From: Roseiarcus sp963741845
GTDB lineage: Bacteria > Pseudomonadota > Alphaproteobacteria > Rhizobiales > Beijerinckiaceae
Direction of reading: 5' to 3'
Length of the DNA: 64,000 bases
Assembly: GCA_963741845.1 (NCBI GenBank)
Contig: CAVUJV010000018.1
Span: 1-64,000 of the forward strand
Position numbers and translations under genes: made by a program. The notes beneath the pieces are model-generated. The model was given only the letters and a program-made list of their open reading frames with translations, made no database searches and was not told the origin of the DNA. Below, piece by piece: positions 9,150 to 18,339 of this stretch (position 1 is the first letter of the stretch; every line of letters starts with the position of its first letter).

Positions 9150-9800
9150 TGAGAATAGCGGACAGTCTGCTCGTCGGCGTCAACTCCATTCGGGGGCCCT
9201 CCCAATGAATTGCTTCGGGTTATCCCGTTGTAGGTCAATAGTGCGGTCGATGAAATTGCATGTCAACACCCATTATAACTTTGATTTTTTTCAACTCCGA
9301 AAAGTCCCCGGCGTTGGTGGAGCCGGTTCGCTCTGATTACGACTTTGCGCCTCCTCCGCCTTTCCGCAGCGCGCGCTATCGCTCCGCGCTTGAAAGCCTT
9401 GGGTCAGCTATGGAGGCGACGGCAAATGCGGACAAGTTGTTCCTGACATACCGCACCTTGCGGAGGTCCGCTCCGGGCGGTGACGCCTATGTCGCGCTCG
9501 ATATGGAATGACAGCTATCGCCCGGGACTCCGGTCCTTCTCGACGCGACTCCTGTAGGCGAGCTATCCGCCCTTTTGCGACGCACCTCACGGTACCAAGT
9601 GGTCACCAGGCGTTATTTGTCTTGCCCGAAGACGTCACGCGCGTGGCCGGATTTGACGCAACCGGCGCGTCTAGGTCGGCCCCAATCCTGAGCCGCGCTA
9701 TGTTGAAAGCAGGGTATCGGGTGACACGCAACGACTGCGGCAATAGTATTCAGTATAGCGAAGTACCTCGCCGCTTTCAGGCAAGCCCGTATCCCGGTGA
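9150..9800. other. No supported gene
   Basis: Frames on both strands are short and lack family features. One 83-codon plus-strand frame (9260-9511) has no ribosome binding site and no recognisable motif. The base composition is somewhat lower in GC around 9240-9300 than in the neighbours. I see decayed or intergenic DNA only. Confidence 0.3.
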
Positions 9801-9932
9801 AATAGGGCCGCAGCCCCGAACCTGGAGCAAGATCCGGCTCCCGTCATTCGCCGTCTTGAGGACGGCGCGGACGACTTTGTTGTCTTGCGCTGGGCCTTTC
9901 CACCGTTGCCGCGCGGGCCGTCAGTCCTAGTA
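9801..9932 (+). pseudogene. Possible SRAP (YedK/HMCES-like) gene fragment
   Basis: The plus frame through 9831 reads LEQDPAPVIRRLEDGADDF then VVLRWAFPPLPRG, which resembles the region of SRAP proteins containing APIVRN...ELVMARWGMP. The intact SRAP gene at 17510-18172 has the same arrangement. No start, catalytic cysteine or downstream part is present, so if real it is a relic. Confidence 0.35.
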
Positions 9933-9938
9933 GGTCAG

Positions 9939-11681
9939 TCAGTTCTCCGGCACGCCGGCCGCCCGCAAATCATTCAAATACGCGGTGCGATCCGGCTCAA
10001 TTTGGGGCCAAAAGCCCTCTGTTGCGATCGAAAGCGGGGTCCCCGCCTTGAGGGCGTTAGCAACCGCCGCGCGCGCCTCGTCGAGCCGGCCCAGGCGAAC
10101 GCAAATGGCGGCGAACAGCGCCGGAAAGTCAGCCTTGTAACGCGAAACCGCCTGCAGGGCGTCCTCGTAGCGCTGGCCAACGTAATAAGCCCAGGCGAGG
10201 TTGGAATAATACCACGAAGGCGGGTTTGGATCGTCAATCACCGCCCGCTCGGCCCAGGCGGTGGCTTCGCCAACGTCGCCGGCGTTCGCCAGTTTATTTG
10301 CAAGGTCCGAACGCGTCATTGTCTCATACGGCGCCATCGCCATGGCGGCCCTCGCCTCGTCGACCGAGTGCGGGAAGTCGCGGTCGTGTAGCTGGAAGAG
10401 AGAGGCCATCAGCTGATGCAGCAGGTAGGTCGCCAAATGCGATTGCGACGGCGCGGTCCTGGCGGATTGCACGACGCGCCAAGCCTGTTCGACGTCATCG
10501 TGCGAGTTTTCACTCAGACTGTACCAGGTCCTTGCGAAGAAGCACCACGCGCGCTTCACCAGCAAGAGTCCGTCGTTCGGGTACTTCTTGAGGCCCTCCT
10601 CGAAAATGGCGCGCGCCTTTTCATTATCGGTTTGCGTGAAGCGCAAGAAGAATGACGCGCCGCGCAAGTAATAATCGTAGGCGTCCAGGCTTGCTTCATC
10701 CTTGCTCCACGACCGTCGCTCCTCCTCGGCGTAGAGACGCCCCATCAGCCCCGCGAGCGCGTGATAAATGCGGGTGGCGACGTCGGGCCCGGGGGCTTTG
10801 GGATCGACGCCCTCATCGTCATACCGCCCCGACCACAACTCGTGGCCGCTCGCGCCCTCGAAGAGCTGAGCCGAATAGCGTAGCCGGTCGTTTACTTTGT
10901 CGACTGCCCCGGCGATCACATAGCGCGCCCCCGCGGCCCTCGCCGCGCCGCGCACGTCCTGATCCGCCCCGCCTCCGGCCGGGCCGGCGAGCACGTGCAT
11001 GTTCGGGAACGCGCCCATCAGCGTCGTCAGCTCGACGCCCATGTCCTTGCCCAGATAGTCCCATGCCGGGTCGCCTGTGAGATTGGCGAACGGCAGAACC
11101 ACCATGGAGAAGCGCGGCGCGGCTTCCTGATTGATGGTGCGCCACTGAAACGCTGCGGCCACCGCGATCAGGCAAAGCGCGAGTGCAGCCGCCAAAACGG
11201 GCCAGAGCGTGCGCCATGTCCGCGGGTTCGCAGCTGGCGGCTGGATAGAAGTGTCCCCAGGCGAGGCGGCGGTCGCAGCGTCGTCGGCTTCCGCAGCCGA
11301 TTTGCAGGGATAAAGCGGCGCGCTGAAGCGGTAGCCTTCGCCCGGAACAGTTTGGATGACGCTCGGCTGTTTCGGGTCTAGCTCGACCTTTTTCCTGAGG
11401 CGCCCGACCATCACGTCAACACTGCGGTCGAAAGGAACGTTGCGCCGCCCGGCTATGGCGTCGAGCAAAAAGTCCCGGCTTAGCACCCGGCCGGGCCGGC
11501 GCACGAATTCGTGAAGGAGCGCAAATTCGCCGCGCGTCAGCGCGACCGCCTCGCCGGATTCGCGCTTGAGCGTGCAGGCGTCAAGGTCGAAAACTAGCCC
11601 CGCAAAGCCAAACGCTCCGCGGTTCCCGTCCTGCGAGCTCCTCCCGGCGTTCCTCGCCGTGTCCGCCGGAGCGTCGACCAT
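9939..11681 (-). CDS. CadC-like winged-helix membrane regulator with TPR domain
   Basis: This 580-residue protein has an OmpR-type winged-helix DNA-binding domain at about residues 25-118 (VALTRGEFALLHEFVRRPGR, RSVDVMVGRLRKKV, IQTVPGEGYRF). A single membrane segment follows at about 163-185, then a TolB-like segment with MVVLPFANLTGDPAWDYLGK, then a helical repeat region of TPR type to the end. Proteins of this build sit in the inner membrane and couple a periplasmic signal to DNA binding. It is transcribed away from the small exported protein at 11844, with 160 bases between them, so that gene is a candidate target. The inducing signal is unknown. Confidence 0.85.
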   Translation of the reverse strand: MVDAPADTARNAGRSSQDGNRGAFGFAGLVFDLDACTLKRESGEAVALTRGEFALLHEFVRRPGRVLSRDFLLDAIAGRRNVPFDRSVDVMVGRLRKKVELDPKQPSVIQTVPGEGYRFSAPLYPCKSAAEADDAATAASPGDTSIQPPAANPRTWRTLWPVLAAALALCLIAVAAAFQWRTINQEAAPRFSMVVLPFANLTGDPAWDYLGKDMGVELTTLMGAFPNMHVLAGPAGGGADQDVRGAARAAGARYVIAGAVDKVNDRLRYSAQLFEGASGHELWSGRYDDEGVDPKAPGPDVATRIYHALAGLMGRLYAEEERRSWSKDEASLDAYDYYLRGASFFLRFTQTDNEKARAIFEEGLKKYPNDGLLLVKRAWCFFARTWYSLSENSHDDVEQAWRVVQSARTAPSQSHLATYLLHQLMASLFQLHDRDFPHSVDEARAAMAMAPYETMTRSDLANKLANAGDVGEATAWAERAVIDDPNPPSWYYSNLAWAYYVGQRYEDALQAVSRYKADFPALFAAICVRLGRLDEARAAVANALKAGTPLSIATEGFWPQIEPDRTAYLNDLRAAGVPEN

Positions 11682-11843
11682 TGGCCCCCCTCGCGGGTTC
11701 GCCGCCAGATTCTTAGACGATCGACATATGACGATTACAACAATTACTCGCCCGAAACATTGCGGTCAAACGCCGTTTACGCGGCCTCGCCATCATCCGC
11801 GGGCGCAACAAGGCGTCGCCTTGGAGCAACAACGGAGGTAGAC

Positions 11844-12287
11844 ATGAAAACTCTTGTCTCAGCGCTCGCGCTTCTCGTCGGTTCCAATATCGCGGCGATC
11901 GCGGCCGACCTTACGCTCAAGCACAAATTGGTGACGTTCTATGTCGGGGAAAAGGACGGCGAAAGCCACAATGTCGGAGTGACCATCGCCCCGGACGGAA
12001 CGCTCGGGACCAAGGACTTCTATGACAAGACGGACAACGGCAAGGGCGTCGGACACAGCACGTATTTCTTTCCCAATGGCTCTCTCGTGGTGACTTACAC
12101 CACCTCGGTCACGGGAACCGACACCGGCGGCCATGTGCTCGGCAAATACCAGATCATTTCCGGCACCGGCGCCTATCAGGGCGCCACCGGCACAGGCTCG
12201 TTCGAGGGCGACTGGGGTGACAAGAGCCCGCTCAAGAACGCCGGACTTTACACCGTTGAATTGGACGTGAAGACGCCGGGAAGTTAA
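11844..12287 (+). CDS. Small exported protein, allene oxide cyclase-like barrel fold suspected
   Basis: This 147-residue protein has a clear Sec signal peptide (MKTLVSALALLVGSNIAAIA, cut before ADLTLKHK) and a good GGAGGT ribosome binding site. The mature part is rich in glycine and beta structure and contains SGTGAYQGATGTGSFEG, a pattern I associate with allene oxide cyclase/dirigent-like barrel proteins of unknown bacterial function. It would be periplasmic. It is divergent from the CadC-like regulator, which may control it. Confidence 0.7.
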   Translation: MKTLVSALALLVGSNIAAIAADLTLKHKLVTFYVGEKDGESHNVGVTIAPDGTLGTKDFYDKTDNGKGVGHSTYFFPNGSLVVTYTTSVTGTDTGGHVLGKYQIISGTGAYQGATGTGSFEGDWGDKSPLKNAGLYTVELDVKTPGS

Positions 12288-13294
12288 GGTCCGACCAGCC
12301 GCGCGACGGCCGGCCAGGGCCCGCCGCATTTGGTTTCCCAAAAGGGTGAGTGATCTGCCGTCAAGCCTCTGCGCTGACCGGCGTCGCACTCACCCTCATC
12401 GGCAGGGTCCCCTTCGCTCTAGTCTAGCGCAGTTTTGGCGCCGAAGAGGCGATTTCAACGCTTTAGGCGTCAAAAACTGTCCTTTCGTCCGCTTTTCATG
12501 CGATTGCGCGCCCGTTTTCATCGTTTTCCGCACGAAACGAAGCATTTTCGGGCGATTTGGAGCATGAAAACGGGCTGTAAATCGCGCCAAATCCTTCCGC
12601 GAATCGGGACTTTTCAAGGACCTGCGAAAGAACGGCAAAGGGATAGCTGACGGCCCTCGCGGGATGCGCGGCGGCCTCTGCGACGTTGGGCATGGGCGGC
12701 TTTCGGTTTGACGACGAAGAGCCATCATACCGGTGATGTCAGAAAATCAGAAGAGAATGTTTGAATTTCTCGTTCTCATAAGGGTCAAGCGTGTCCAGCC
12801 TTGGTAGTTCGCATCTGACACTTGGCGCGATCGGACAGCCATAATCGACCCCGAAGCAGTCCTCCGCCCTCTGTTTGTGAACGGGCTCCGTGGCGCAAAT
12901 AGCGGCTATTCGCGGACGGCGAGGCGAACGGCGAAAATCGACCTTAAGTGCGCATCCCTGTTCGGTCCCGGCACGGAAGGGTTGCGCTAGACCGGCGGGA
13001 CGGGTCGGTACGCGTCGCTTCACACTCGCTCGGCGATTTGCTTTCGGCCTGTCGCTCGCACTGCAAGCGTCGCGGTCTCGCCGCGAGCTATCGGCTTGAA
13101 AGACCGTTGGCGGACGCGGCTTTGCCGGACGTTCTTCTGGCAGTGGCCTCATGCGAACGCCGACTTCTCCCGGTCAGTCCGCCACAATTTTAGTCGGCGC
13201 GAATCAGGAAGTGATCCATCTGGTGGACCCTACTGGGCTTTGAGCCTATGCTGCTACAGCTTCCCCTCGGTAAATTCGCGCGGGAGATGATCTC
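12288..13294. other. Long non-coding stretch with inverted repeat
   Basis: About one kilobase without a supportable gene. The frames on both strands are arginine-rich shadows with no family motif. It contains the inverted repeat listed at 12510-12575. The last 30 bases before 13295 serve as the leader of the Hint-domain gene. Confidence 0.4.
12510..12575. repeat. Long hairpin-forming inverted repeat
   Basis: GCCCGTTTTCAT at 12510-12521 is repeated exactly in inverted form as ATGAAAACGGGC at 12564-12575, with 42 bases between. A smaller inner hairpin (TCGTTT...AAACGA) lies within the loop. It could be a terminator, a small RNA or an IS end. There is no run of T after the stem. Confidence 0.45.
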
Positions 13295-14686
13295 ATGGCA
13301 GATAATATTGTTGATATTGCCTTCTCTAACGTACAGTTTCAAGAGTTTGGTGGAACCATAGTCGCTACTATAACCGGCACGCTTGAAGTCGACTATACAA
13401 CAGGATCCGCCATCGGCACTCTCTCGGTCTCTCTCGGAGGCCCGCCAGTAGTCACCTTTACCAGTTTCATTATCGGATCCGGCCCTAATTTCGCTTTAAC
13501 TTCGTTCTCCGGTAATAACAATATTGTGATCACTTACACTGGTGAGCAGCCTACCGTCATTACCGGCGACTCTGTGCACCTTGGCGACATCGGTAATTTC
13601 ACAACTCTAATAAGCAGTTCTGTTACGTCGTCTCCAGTTTGCTACGTCGAGGGTACGCTGATTCGCACACCGCGGGGCGATGTCGCGGTCGAGAGCCTGC
13701 AAGTCGGCGATCTGGTGGAGACAAGTTCCGGGGAGCTTCGGCCCATCAAGTGGCTGGGGCGTCGCTTCGTCGACTGCCGCAGATACGCCAATTCGCGCGT
13801 GGTTCATCCGGTCCGTATCGCACGCGACTCGTTCGGGCCGAACCGACCCTCGCAGGATCTCTTCGTTTCGAGCGGCCACTCCCTCTGCGTCGATCTCTGC
13901 GGCGAGGTGCTAATTGCCGCCGGCGATCTCATCAATGGCGCCACCATTGCCCAAGTCGCGATGGAGCACGTGACCTACTGGCATGTCGAACTCGACAGCC
14001 ACGATGTGCTGATCGCTAACAACTTGCCGGCAGAGAGCTATTTCGAGCACGGAAACCGCGCTTTCTTCGACGAGGTCAGCCCAACGATGTTGGTATTCGA
14101 CGAGGGGCATACAAAGACCCGCGCCGATTTCTGCCGCCCGGTCGTGCTGGATGGTCCGGTGCTTGCGTTTGCTCGCCAACGTCTGGAGGCGCGGGCCGAG
14201 TTGCTCGGCTGGTCGCGCTCATACGATGCTGACCTCCACTTAGTCGCCGACGGTGAGGTTCATCGTCCATGTTCGGGCGGGGATGCGGCGGTGTTCCTGT
14301 TCCCAGCGGCCGCGACGGACGTTCGGCTGAAGTCCAACACCTTCGTCCCCGCTGAAGTCGGGATCCCCGATGCTCGTTCGCTGGGGATCTCGCTGCGAGC
14401 GCTCGTCTTCTCGGGCAGCGGCGGCGAACCACGATCCGTGGCCCCCCACGAGCTGCACGTCGCGGACGGTGTGCATCCCGAGGAGGCGCAAAGCGCTTGC
14501 AGCTGGCGTTGGACCACGGGAGAACTCTCCCTTAGCCCGGACTTCTGGCAAGGCCTTTCCGGGCATGTCGCCCTGCTCATCAATCATGACGTTAGCGCGA
14601 CGCGGAGGTGGCTCGCCCCGGCAAGAGCTGAGGCTGCGGAAAGCCGTCCGAGGCTTTACGCGCTCAGTGGCCGGGCAAACTCCTAG
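13295..14686 (+). CDS. Hint-domain (hedgehog/intein-like) protein
   Basis: This 463-residue protein begins with about 110 residues of threonine/glycine-rich beta sequence typical of secreted or surface proteins. A Hint_2-type domain follows with cysteine 116 (VCYVEGTLIRTPRGDVAVESLQVGD), LRPIKWLGRR, SSGHSLCVD and HDVLIANNLPAESYFEHGNR. In alphaproteobacteria these proteins are usually exported by type I systems, and the Hint domain may cleave or rearrange itself at the cysteine. No type I export gene is nearby. The ATG is preceded by GGGAG. The C-terminal 200 residues are not recognised. Confidence 0.8.
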   Translation: MADNIVDIAFSNVQFQEFGGTIVATITGTLEVDYTTGSAIGTLSVSLGGPPVVTFTSFIIGSGPNFALTSFSGNNNIVITYTGEQPTVITGDSVHLGDIGNFTTLISSSVTSSPVCYVEGTLIRTPRGDVAVESLQVGDLVETSSGELRPIKWLGRRFVDCRRYANSRVVHPVRIARDSFGPNRPSQDLFVSSGHSLCVDLCGEVLIAAGDLINGATIAQVAMEHVTYWHVELDSHDVLIANNLPAESYFEHGNRAFFDEVSPTMLVFDEGHTKTRADFCRPVVLDGPVLAFARQRLEARAELLGWSRSYDADLHLVADGEVHRPCSGGDAAVFLFPAAATDVRLKSNTFVPAEVGIPDARSLGISLRALVFSGSGGEPRSVAPHELHVADGVHPEEAQSACSWRWTTGELSLSPDFWQGLSGHVALLINHDVSATRRWLAPARAEAAESRPRLYALSGRANS

Positions 14687-14883
14687 ACTAGTGCGGGATA
14701 CACGCCACCTCGAACCCGTCCCTATGGTTCGAACAGTGTTCGAAGGGCTTCGGGCCGAACCCGTCGAACATCGCCAGCACACACCAACGACGGCGGCGCG
14801 CTCACGGTCTCGGCAAATGACATTGACCTAGCGTTGTCTTGGATCAATCTTATTATGTGAAAACTCTGAGGCGGGGACAACCA

Positions 14884-15582
14884 ATGCAAACCAACTTGTT
14901 GGCCAAGACTCTGCCGGCTCGGGTTGCTTTTGCGGCGATCTTTGTGTTCGTGGTCGCACCTGCTCCGGCTGGAGCGACAGTGATCTATAATGGCGGCGGA
15001 CCTGATCAGGGCGGACAGATTTATGCCACGGGCACCGCATCCGTCGCGATGAGTTTCACGCTTGCGCCCGGCGCCGATGTTGTGACGGACGCACATTGGT
15101 GGGGCGGTTGCTTTCCGTCGACCACCTGCGGCGCTTCTCCGAACTTTACTCTTGGAATTAATGCGGACAGCGGCGGGCTCCCGGGCGCCAACATCTGGTT
15201 TGGGAATGTCGGGTCAGCGAACCAGACGCTGACCAGCGCAGTGATCGGCCCGTCGACTGAACCGCAATGGGATGAATATTCGTATAGTGCGACATTCGCC
15301 CCTGTAACTCTGACTCCCGGGACGAAATATTGGTTCGCCCTCAGGCAAAACGACGTCTCTAGTCCGACGTGGGGCGCGGAGACGACCTCGACGGCGCCGT
15401 TGGGTTCGGCGTCGGCTTCCTACGGAATTTTTGGTCTTAGCTGGACGGCTATACCGGAGAACCTGGCGTTCGCGTTGACCGGTGGTGTTCCCGAACCTGC
15501 CACTTGGGCAATGGTGCTGCTAGGGTTCGCGGCTCTCGGCTTTGCTGGGTATCGCCGGAAAAGGCATTGCTCGATGCCTTAA
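14884..15582 (+). CDS. PEP-CTERM sorting domain protein
   Basis: This 232-residue secreted protein has a signal peptide (to about APAGATVIYNG), a glycine/threonine/serine-rich body with strand-like segments, and the C-terminal tail VPEPATWAMVLLGFAALGF followed by AGYRRKRH. The tail is the PEP-CTERM signal, read by exosortase/PEP-CTERM systems as a signal for surface anchoring. The first ATG in frame (14839) is too early for the signal peptide; the ATG at 14884 follows a GGGG stretch. No exosortase is present in the window. Confidence 0.85.
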   Translation: MQTNLLAKTLPARVAFAAIFVFVVAPAPAGATVIYNGGGPDQGGQIYATGTASVAMSFTLAPGADVVTDAHWWGGCFPSTTCGASPNFTLGINADSGGLPGANIWFGNVGSANQTLTSAVIGPSTEPQWDEYSYSATFAPVTLTPGTKYWFALRQNDVSSPTWGAETTSTAPLGSASASYGIFGLSWTAIPENLAFALTGGVPEPATWAMVLLGFAALGFAGYRRKRHCSMP

Positions 15583-15596
15583 TTGGTCTGGTAGCC

Positions 15597-15616
15597 CCGG
15601 CCTCCACGAAGGCCGG
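15597..15616 (+). terminator. Hairpin after the PEP-CTERM gene
   Basis: CCGGCCT and AGGCCGG form a seven-pair stem with a six-base loop, 15 bases after the stop codon. The following bases have only scattered T, so termination is likely but unproven. Confidence 0.45.
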
Positions 15617-15801
15617 CGCTGTTCGCTCGCAGCAGCTTGACGCCCACGGCGACCGGCTTCCGCGGAGCTCTCGCCGGCCTTGGCAGGTGTCCTGTCCAAA
15701 CCCGCCGTCTCGATATGATGGTATGGATCAAGCGGATCACGACGACCCGCGCCTCGACGGATGGGGGATCGACTACCGAGAGGAGATCGCGGAGCGGCGC
15801 T

Positions 15802-16425
15802 TCATCGCGACCTGAGCAACCGCCGCTTCCAACGCTCGCCGGGCTTGAGCTCATCGCCGAAGACGTAGCGAGCCATAATGGTTCGCTTTCGACTTTCAGG
15901 TGACGGACCATCGACCTTCGAAGGAAGCGTGGCCGGAGAGTCCGTCCTTGTCGTGGATCGTTGGTCATCAGGCAAAGCCTTAGCCCTGTCGTCGTCGCGA
16001 GAGAACGCAATCTTGTCAATTCGTTTTGCCTTTGCGCTCAGCGCGAGACCGCGGGAGTTTCCGACAACTTGCCTGGGCGCACGCGTCGGGTCCTTTGGCG
16101 AAGCGCCTGCCCTTTCGTCTGATTGCACACGGGACATTCGACGGGACGCGGTCAACAGTCCTTCAGCTCCTTCAGCCACTGGCTCGCTCTCGTCACGCGA
16201 GACGCTCGAGTTCCGGGGCAACTTCGATGCTTGGTCTTTTCTTTTCGACGTCCGCACCGACGATGGCCGCACCGACGATGGCTTGGGCGCCGGCGAAGGA
16301 GGGGCAGACTCTGCCAGTGTTCGCGCGGCGTCTCGGAGCATACGCCGTAACGGCTCGTCGGGGACGAGGCTGGGAAGAATTCGGCCCTTTGGAGCCGACG
16401 CCACATCAACCGGAGACGGATCCAC
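15802..16425 (-). CDS. Unrecognised basic, low-complexity protein
   Basis: A 207-codon frame starts at a GTG directly after GGAG. It encodes a protein rich in serine, proline, arginine and alanine, with a short tandem repeat (SSVRPSSVRTS) and a more ordered end (IMARYVFGDELKPGERWKR). The ordered end looks like a real domain boundary; the rest looks disordered. I do not recognise a function. The opposite strand is also open, so the call is weak. Confidence 0.35.
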   Translation of the reverse strand: MDPSPVDVASAPKGRILPSLVPDEPLRRMLRDAARTLAESAPPSPAPKPSSVRPSSVRTSKRKDQASKLPRNSSVSRDESEPVAEGAEGLLTASRRMSRVQSDERAGASPKDPTRAPRQVVGNSRGLALSAKAKRIDKIAFSRDDDRAKALPDDQRSTTRTDSPATLPSKVDGPSPESRKRTIMARYVFGDELKPGERWKRRLLRSR

Positions 16426-16882
16426 CTCCGCACCGAACGCTACAGCCGAAGCACCGTGCGACTTTCGATCAAATCCCGCTTGCGGGGACCTGGTTTCGGA
16501 CGATGGCGCGCGTGGGCCTGAACGCCGTCGCCAGCCTTGGCCGGCGCCGGATTTCCACAGTGAACGAAGGAACAGCGCGTCTCAATGTTTTCCCCGATAC
16601 CGCTCATGGCTGGACTGATTCGTCTTGCCGAAGATGACCTTGCGAGGCAAAGCGCAGCAAAGCAATAGACGCCGCGGATCATGCTGAAGCTATCGCCACC
16701 AAGAGACGATGGTGCGTTTATCGTGATCTGCACCATCAGCGCGTTCTTCCGCTAAAGACGACCGCGGTCGACGTCAAGTCGCTGTTGCAGAATCGCGATC
16801 GCGAACGGCGCAAGTGAGAGGGGAAGCGGTCGTGGATGTGCGCGGCTTCTCGGTCCCGACCCTTTTCTCGGTCGGTAGTCCG
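16426..16882. other. No supported gene; holds repeat copy 2
   Basis: Open frames here are shadows without motifs. The only signal is the diverged repeat at 16715-16790. Confidence 0.3.
16715..16790. repeat. Diverged repeat, copy 2 (partner at 3150-3235)
   Basis: The words CACCATCAGCGCGTTC, then GCTAAAGACG, then GTCGACGTC line up in order with the copy near 3.2 kb. The similarity is moderate and the repeat unit is otherwise undefined. Confidence 0.35.
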
Positions 16883-17221
16883 TCACTCATCTGACTGTTC
16901 CTCGGCGGGCGGGAACTGGGGTGCGTCGCGGTGATCGCAACGTGCGTGCGCCCGCTTAACTTCGGCCAGACTGCCGAAAGTGCGGGAGGCGAGCCCATCG
17001 CAATACTGGTCCAGCGGATCGACTGCGTCCGGGGGGCCGAAAGGCTCGGCGGCGTCAGACGGTTGAGACTGAGACCTTGCGTCTGGCGGCACGGAAGGAA
17101 CAACCGGCGAGTTTTCGAACAAGCCGGGGGGATAGTCCTGCGCCGCGAGCGCCATGCTTGCCGGGAGGGAGAAGGCGAGCGCGATACTGGTAGCAATGAT
17201 AGAGTTGATCGGCCGATCCAT
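16883..17221 (-). CDS. Small exported hypothetical protein
   Basis: This protein of about 112 residues starts MDRPINSIIATSIALAFSLP, with a signal peptide ending near MALAAQDYPP. The mature part is short and proline-rich and carries two cysteines (DQYCDGL and HARCDHR) that could form one disulfide bond. It would be periplasmic. I do not recognise the family. Confidence 0.5.
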   Translation of the reverse strand: MDRPINSIIATSIALAFSLPASMALAAQDYPPGLFENSPVVPSVPPDARSQSQPSDAAEPFGPPDAVDPLDQYCDGLASRTFGSLAEVKRAHARCDHRDAPQFPPAEEQSDE

Positions 17222-17509
17222 GTTCGCGGCATTGACTCGCGTTTTTCTGCCGACGTCAACTGCTGCCTGCAAAACATTATCCCTTCGACCCGCGGAAGCA
17301 CACGTCAGGTAGCGCCGCTGCGAAGGCGTGCGAGGCCTCGGGGATCGACTGACAGATACTCACGTTGGGCCTGGCAAGATCTCGCTCGCCACGCGGCGCG
17401 GCTGCGTTGTCGAAGTGTTGCGAAGCTTCTCGTATCTGATCGCCCATCCTCCTTTCAGTTTGGCATCACCGAAGCGGTGCATAGGTTCGTATGCCGCGGA
17501 ATCCCGGCC

Positions 17510-18172
17510 TTATGTCGGCGCGCCGTCACCCGTCCGGTCGCCTCGCGCAACAATCTTCAATGCGCCGTCGGGCAGCGGACGTTGCAGCGCAAGCGCTTCC
17601 TTCGTAGGCGCCGATAACCAAGTATCGACCTCGGCCGGAGTCGTCAGGATGACAGGCATGGCCTTCGGATGGATTTCTTTGACTTCTGCGTTCGGCACTG
17701 TCGTCAGGAAGCCGTAGAGGTCATTTGTCGTTTCGCCTTCCTTGACTTTGCGAACCGATGTCCAAGCCGTCCAAAGGCCCGCGAAGAAGGCCAGCGGGCG
17801 GGTTTCATCGAACGCGAACCAGACCGGCGGCCTAGAGCCGTCCGGCAGGACCTCGTTCTCGGAGAAGGAGGAGAAAGGCACGACGCAACGGTTCGCGACG
17901 CCCAGCCAGCGCCGCCAGTGGGGCGACGAAACATTGCGGATATTCGTGACGCCTGCATCACGGTTCTTCCCCTTCAAAATCTCCAATGGCGACGGCATAC
18001 CCCAGCGCGCCATCACGAGCTCGCGGCCGTCGGCGCTGTTGCGTACGATAGGCGCAAAGTAATCCGGAAAGACGCCTGGCAGCGGCGGCATATTGCCAAC
18101 GTCGCCGAACATCGCTCTGGTGAAGTCGCGGATCGCCTGCGGACCCTTTGTGAGGCTGTACAGATTGCACAA
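17510..18172 (-). CDS. yedK: SOS response-associated peptidase (SRAP, YedK/HMCES family)
   Basis: SRAP proteins form a covalent bond to abasic sites in single-stranded DNA through cysteine 2. The start is TTG at 18172, giving M-C-N-L-Y-S-L, so the catalytic cysteine is residue 2 as required; this supports the unusual start codon. Other conserved pieces are FAPIVRN, ELVMARWGMPSP, VTNIRNVSSPHW, RCVVPFSSFSE (catalytic glutamate) and IHPKAMPVIL (histidine). The 220-residue length is normal. It lies beside a decayed LigD-like ligase, a common pairing of repair genes on mobile DNA. Confidence 0.93.
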   Translation of the reverse strand: MCNLYSLTKGPQAIRDFTRAMFGDVGNMPPLPGVFPDYFAPIVRNSADGRELVMARWGMPSPLEILKGKNRDAGVTNIRNVSSPHWRRWLGVANRCVVPFSSFSENEVLPDGSRPPVWFAFDETRPLAFFAGLWTAWTSVRKVKEGETTNDLYGFLTTVPNAEVKEIHPKAMPVILTTPAEVDTWLSAPTKEALALQRPLPDGALKIVARGDRTGDGAPT

Positions 18173-18213
18173 GCTAAGCGTGACCTCTATCGGCTGGCAT
18201 GACGGCCCTCGCC

Positions 18214-18336
18214 CTATTTCTTGTCCAGGGGGCCGCGCGCAATATTCGAGTGACCACCAAGCGGCGGCTTCTTCATGACAACGTAACCCAAACGGTCAAG
18301 ATACCTGACCAGCCTGTCAGCCACGATGTCAGCCAT
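18214..18336 (-). CDS. Small hypothetical protein (40 residues)
   Basis: The frame MADIVADRLVRYLDRLGY followed by VVMKKPPLGGHSN runs to 18214. It resembles short conserved proteins next to repair and ligase genes in Rhizobiales (pattern VMK-P-GGHS), as far as I recall. It sits at the 3' edge of the ligase relic and is separate from it in sequence type. Confidence 0.4.
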   Translation of the reverse strand: MADIVADRLVRYLDRLGYVVMKKPPLGGHSNIARGPLDKK

Positions 18337-18339
18337 GAA

